A DNA stretch of 27,064 nt from UBA5336 sp038526245 (GTDB taxonomy: Bacteria > Pseudomonadota > Alphaproteobacteria > Caulobacterales > Hyphomonadaceae): contig JBCBGZ010000035.1 of the NCBI GenBank assembly GCA_038526245.1, positions 1 through 27,064 of the forward strand. The letters are read 5' to 3'. Below, one piece after another: positions 23,590-27,064 of the stretch. Below the pieces are notes generated by a model that saw nothing but the letters and a program-made list of their open reading frames with translations, had not been told where the DNA came from and did no database searches. The position numbers and the translations under genes were made by a program. The number at the start of each line of letters is the position of its first letter. Positions within the stretch are counted from its first letter, which is position 1.

Positions 23590-25031
23590 TCGCAGATAGA
23601 CTATTGGGCGCAAATCTGCCGCCAGGTTTGACGGGCCGAACGGTGACGGGGCTGACCTCTGACAGCCGCCGCGTGAAGCCGGGCCATATCTTTGTGGCGC
23701 TGAAAGGATATGTCGCCGACGGGCACGATTATGTGCAGGCGGCATCGGACGCGGGCGCCATGGCCATTGTGGCTGAGCGCGCTGTGGATGCGGGTGGCGT
23801 TCCGGTTGTGGTAAACGCCCAGGCGCGGCGTTGGCTGGCCGAAGCGGCGTCGCTCTTTTTCGGCGCCCAACCGGCTCACGTTGTCGCTATCACGGGGACA
23901 AACGGAAAAAGCTCGAGCGTCGACTTTCTGCGCCAGATCTGGGCGCATTCTGGCTTGAAGGCAGCTTCGATGGGCACGCTTGGCGCGATTGGGCCGGAAG
24001 GCTCAATTGAGCTGGGTCATACCACGCCGGACCCCGTTGCAATTCACGAGACCATGGCCAAGCTTGCGCGCGGCGGGGTGAGCCACATGGCGATGGAGGC
24101 CTCATCCCACGGGCTGGAGCAACACCGCCTTGATGGAGTGGCCCTCTCGGCCGTGGCGTTCACGAACTTCACCCAAGACCATCTCGACTACCACGAGACA
24201 ATGGACGCCTATCGCGCGGCCAAGACGCGGCTGTTCACCGAATTGGCGCCCAAGGGCTGCCCGGCGGTCATCAATGCCGACAGCGCCCATCATGAGCACT
24301 TTGAGAGCGCGGCGGTGCATGCCGGATTGAAGCCCTTGTCTGTGGGCTGGCGCGGGCGCGACTTGAAGATCGCTGAGCTCAGCCCAAAGGCGACCGGCCA
24401 GCATCTCACTCTGAAATGGGACGGTGCCGAGCATAAGCTTATGTTGCCTTTGATCGGGGAGTTTCAGGCTTTGAATGCGCTGACGGCAGCAGGCTGCGCC
24501 CTTGCGCTGGGCATGGACTTTGACACCGTGATGGCGGGCATGACTGCGCTCAAGCCAGTGAAGGGCCGCCTCGAATATGTCGGCCAGACCGGCGCTGGCG
24601 CGGCGGTCTTCGTCGATTACGCCCACACGCCGGACGGCTTGGAAACGCTTCTGCGCGCGGCGCGTCCGCACACGGCAAGTAAGTTGTTTGTTGTGTTTGG
24701 CTGCGGCGGTGACCGCGATGCCTCGAAACGCCCCCTTATGGGTGAAGTGGCCGCGAAACACGCTGACATGGTGATCGTGACCGATGACAATCCACGCTCC
24801 GAGGACCCGGCCACCATCCGACAGGCGGTTCTGAGCGGCGCGCCTGAGGCGAGTGAAATCGGTGACCGCGCCGAAGCTATCCGGACGGCTATTTCGCAGT
24901 TGCAGGCCGGCGACACGCTCGTCATCGCCGGTAAAGGGCATGAGACCGGACAGGTCGTCGGTGACACCGTTATCCCATTTTCCGACCAGGACGAAGCGCA
25001 CAAGGCGCTCGTGGAGGTGACCCATGTCTGA
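23586..25031 (+). CDS. murE: UDP-MurNAc-tripeptide synthetase (meso-DAP adding)
   Basis: 481 aa cytoplasmic Mur ligase. It adds meso-diaminopimelate to UDP-MurNAc-L-Ala-D-Glu using ATP. N-terminal domain includes TSDSRRVKPGHIFVALKG; ATP loop GTNGKSS (104-110); HTTPDP; MEASSHGLEQHRLDGV; central EFQALNALTAAG. The C-terminal DNPR (401-404) in VIVTDDNPRSEDP is the known determinant for meso-DAP over lysine, so the cell wall is of the DAP type. The GTG start at 23586 overlaps the ftsI stop and implies coupled translation. Confidence 0.97.
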   Translation: MIADRLLGANLPPGLTGRTVTGLTSDSRRVKPGHIFVALKGYVADGHDYVQAASDAGAMAIVAERAVDAGGVPVVVNAQARRWLAEAASLFFGAQPAHVVAITGTNGKSSSVDFLRQIWAHSGLKAASMGTLGAIGPEGSIELGHTTPDPVAIHETMAKLARGGVSHMAMEASSHGLEQHRLDGVALSAVAFTNFTQDHLDYHETMDAYRAAKTRLFTELAPKGCPAVINADSAHHEHFESAAVHAGLKPLSVGWRGRDLKIAELSPKATGQHLTLKWDGAEHKLMLPLIGEFQALNALTAAGCALALGMDFDTVMAGMTALKPVKGRLEYVGQTGAGAAVFVDYAHTPDGLETLLRAARPHTASKLFVVFGCGGDRDASKRPLMGEVAAKHADMVIVTDDNPRSEDPATIRQAVLSGAPEASEIGDRAEAIRTAISQLQAGDTLVIAGKGHETGQVVGDTVIPFSDQDEAHKALVEVTHV

Positions 25032-26457
25032 TGTGCTCTGGACGTCTGAAGATCTGGAAGTAGCCACGGGCGGGACTGCCAGTGCGCCCTTTGCCTGTTC
25101 CGGTCTCTCCATCGATACGCGAAGCCTGATCCCGGGGGATTTGTTTGTCGCCCTGAAGGATGTGCGCGACGGGCATGATTTTGCGGCGGCAGGATTTGAG
25201 CGCGGCGCAACGGGCGCATTGATCAGCCGCGATGTGGATGCGCGCGGTCCATTCCTGAAAGTGGACGATGTGCTTGGCGCGCTGGAGGCGCTAGCGGTTG
25301 CGGCCCGGGCCCGCTCCGGCGCCATTCGCACCGCGGTGACAGGGTCTGTCGGCAAGACCAGCGTGAAAGAAATGCTAGCGCGCATCTTTGCGGCGGTGGG
25401 GGCGGCGCATTGGCCCGAGAAGAGCTTCAACAATCACTGGGGCGTGCCACTGACCCTCGCGCGGATGCCGGAGGACACCCAGCGCGCAGTGTTCGAGATT
25501 GGGATGTCTACGCCCGGCGAAATTGCGCCTCGGTCCAAACTTGTGCGCCCGCACCATGCTTTGGTCACCAAAATCGCTCCGGCGCATTTGGAGGGCGTTG
25601 GTTCCATCGACGGCGTCGCAGAAGAAAAGTCAGCGATTTTTGCCGGGCTTGAGGCAGGCGGAACGGTCATCGTGCCTGAAGACGATGCGTTCCGCGACTA
25701 TCTGGCAGACCAGGGCAGGGCCTATTGCCCGACGTCCACGGTCGAGAGCTTCGGCACGGGGCAAGGCGCAACCGCACGCCTCGTGGAAGCAACAACCGAT
25801 GGATCAGCCTCGCGATTTGTTATTGAGGTTGCCGGCCAGCGCGCTGCGGTAAGTCTCAACGCTGTTGGCGACCATTGGGGGCTGAATGCTGCGGCAGCCA
25901 TCTTGATGGCGACGTTGACGGGCATATCCGTAATTGATGCTGCGGACGCGCTGAACGGATTTGGCCCGCCGCCCGGACGCGGTACAGCGCAGACCCTGCA
26001 ATTGCCCGGTGGTGGTACGTTCACGCTCGTCGACGATGCCTACAATGCCAACCCTGAAAGCATGCGCGCGGCCCTGGCGGCCATGGCGTCCAGGCCAGCG
26101 ACACTAAAACTTCTCGCCCTGGGGGAGATGTTGGAGATTGGCGCTGGCAGCGAATTGGCCCATGCCGACCTTGCACAGCCCGTTTTGGCCACTGGCGCGG
26201 AGAAAATCTTCCTCGCCGGCCCTGCCATGGCCGCATTGGAATCATCCTTATCCGGACAAATAGAGACTGAGTCAGAAAGTCGCGCACTGGACCTGCTGGA
26301 AAAGGTGAAAAACTCCTTAACAGATGGCTGCGTCCTCTTGATCAAAGGCTCGAATGCCTCCGGGATGGGCTTGCTGGCAGATGCGTTGCGCGAGTGGGGC
26401 GCTGTTGAGTCTGCAACCGTGATGGGTGCCCGGGCAGAAAGCGACGGGCGGGTATAA
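25024..26457 (+). CDS. murF: UDP-MurNAc-tripeptide:D-alanyl-D-alanine ligase
   Basis: 477 aa cytoplasmic Mur ligase that adds D-Ala-D-Ala to complete the pentapeptide precursor. N-terminal SIDTRSLIPGDLFVALKDVRDGHDF; ATP loop GSVGKTS (107-113) with SVKEML; KSFNNHWGVPLTLARMP; FEIGMSTPGEIAPRSKLVRPHHALVTKIAPAHLEGVGS; central GDHWGLNAAAAIL; then LVDDAYNANPESMRAAL and LALGEMLEIG. The C-terminus ends shortly after LLIKGSNASGMGLL. The start overlaps the murE end by 8 bp and 2 nt separate it from mraY. Confidence 0.96.
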   Translation: MSDVLWTSEDLEVATGGTASAPFACSGLSIDTRSLIPGDLFVALKDVRDGHDFAAAGFERGATGALISRDVDARGPFLKVDDVLGALEALAVAARARSGAIRTAVTGSVGKTSVKEMLARIFAAVGAAHWPEKSFNNHWGVPLTLARMPEDTQRAVFEIGMSTPGEIAPRSKLVRPHHALVTKIAPAHLEGVGSIDGVAEEKSAIFAGLEAGGTVIVPEDDAFRDYLADQGRAYCPTSTVESFGTGQGATARLVEATTDGSASRFVIEVAGQRAAVSLNAVGDHWGLNAAAAILMATLTGISVIDAADALNGFGPPPGRGTAQTLQLPGGGTFTLVDDAYNANPESMRAALAAMASRPATLKLLALGEMLEIGAGSELAHADLAQPVLATGAEKIFLAGPAMAALESSLSGQIETESESRALDLLEKVKNSLTDGCVLLIKGSNASGMGLLADALREWGAVESATVMGARAESDGRV

Positions 26458-26459
26458 AA

Positions 26460-27064
26460 ATGCTATATGAGTTCCTCGCCGCCGAGAGCGGTGTGTTCAA
26501 TTTGCTGAACTACATCACGTTCCGGACAGGCGGAGCGGTGATGACCGCATTTCTGATTGCGTTGGTGTTCGGCTCGCCGATCATCAATGGTCTGCGCAAG
26601 TCCCAGGGTAATGGACAGCCCATCCGCGATCTTTCTTTCGAAGACCAGATGGCCAAACGTGGCACGCCGACCATGGGCGGCTTCATTATTTGGCTGGGCC
26701 TTTTTATTGCTGCGCTGCTTTGGTCGAACCTGTCCAATCCGTACACGTGGGTTATCCTGTTTGTGACGGGCAGCTTTGCGGTGATCGGCTATCTCGATGA
26801 TGCTGCAAAGGTCGCGAAGCAAACCGATGCTGGCGTATCCGCGCGCATTCGATTGCTACTTGAATTCCTCATAGCGGGCGTCGCGGTTGCCTTCATCATG
26901 GGGCTTCATGGCGCCCACACGCCTCAAGGGCATGCCGAATGGGGACCGTTGAACTCGGTGGCCCAGCAAATTGCTGCTTTGGCACCCCCCACCTCCGTCG
27001 AGCCGAACGATCAGGCGTTTTCCGGCGGCGTGGCCGTGCCTTTTCTGAACAACTATTTTCTGCC
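26460..27064 (+). CDS. mraY: Phospho-MurNAc-pentapeptide transferase, 5' part
   Basis: 201 codons are present and the window ends inside the gene. Inner-membrane enzyme that moves phospho-MurNAc-pentapeptide onto undecaprenyl phosphate to make lipid I. N-terminal MLYEFLAAESGVFNLLNYITFRTGGA, then KRGTPTMGG (67-75), and the catalytic Asp113-Asp114 in GYLDDAAKVAKQTDAGVSARIRLLLEF. Four hydrophobic helices are visible. After the fourth helix (~134-146) a loop of about 40 residues (HGAHTPQGHAEWGP ... EPNDQAFSGG) precedes the expected VPFLNNYF strand; it is longer than I recall from typical MraY. The ATG at 26460 follows the murF stop by 2 nt. Confidence 0.95.
   Translation, partial: MLYEFLAAESGVFNLLNYITFRTGGAVMTAFLIALVFGSPIINGLRKSQGNGQPIRDLSFEDQMAKRGTPTMGGFIIWLGLFIAALLWSNLSNPYTWVILFVTGSFAVIGYLDDAAKVAKQTDAGVSARIRLLLEFLIAGVAVAFIMGLHGAHTPQGHAEWGPLNSVAQQIAALAPPTSVEPNDQAFSGGVAVPFLNNYFL

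Noticed and set aside
1..27064. tRNA, rRNA, CRISPR array, prophage or defence system
   Set aside because: No tRNA-like arms, no spaced direct-repeat array and no integrase, Cas, toxin-antitoxin or restriction genes were recognised on either strand.

Overview
The window looks like chromosomal DNA from a high-GC alphaproteobacterium. A stalked or prosthecate marine lineage such as Hyphomonadaceae/Maricaulaceae is my inference. The evidence is the alphaproteobacterial form of PhaR, a PhoR-type kinase with the GFIET and SGTGLGLAIVKHI motifs, a dcw cluster ordered mraZ-rsmH-ftsL-ftsI-murE-murF-mraY, strong G/C preference at third codon positions and frequent GTG starts. No rRNA, tRNA, CRISPR array, prophage or transposase gene was recognised.

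Layout. 1-414 holds the 3' end of an unidentified gene that runs into a 93-bp palindromic MITE-like element (156-248). 408-1802 (-) is an RhlE-type DEAD-box helicase. At 2120-3090 a small membrane protein (-) and a MarR regulator (+) diverge from a compact shared promoter region. At 3127-4623 acetoacetyl-CoA reductase phaB (-) and the PHA regulator phaR (+) diverge, with repeated TTGTGCAA boxes between them. 4701-5276 (-) is a membrane protein, 5395-6126 (-) a family-2 glycosyltransferase, 6283-7287 (+) a medium-chain oxidoreductase and 7300-8109 (-) a proline-rich TonB-like envelope protein. 8226-10433 (-) is an M13 metallopeptidase lipoprotein. 10525-16444 (-) is a three-gene RND efflux operon (outer membrane factor, adaptor, permease) with 4-bp overlaps between genes.

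16639-18269 (+) is a PhoR-like histidine kinase interrupted by a 100-N assembly gap. The same 55 bp flank both sides of the gap, and collapsing the duplication restores one reading frame. 18305-19861 (+) is a secreted S10-family serine peptidase. From 20104 to the window end lies the division and cell-wall cluster, which is tightly coupled: ATGA or GTGA overlaps join rsmH/ftsL, ftsL/ftsI and ftsI/murE, there is an 8-bp overlap at murE/murF, and murF/mraY are 2 nt apart. Upstream of mraZ are four CCCAT boxes at exactly 10-bp spacing, the signature of an autoregulatory MraZ operator.

Functionally the window combines PHA storage control, envelope efflux and proteolysis, a phosphate-type sensor kinase, and the start of the peptidoglycan/septation operon. 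Most of it is ordinary core genome and I see no clear new multi-gene system. The items most worth a second look are the MITE at the 3' end of a gene, the misassembled kinase, and the operator architectures upstream of phaR and mraZ.
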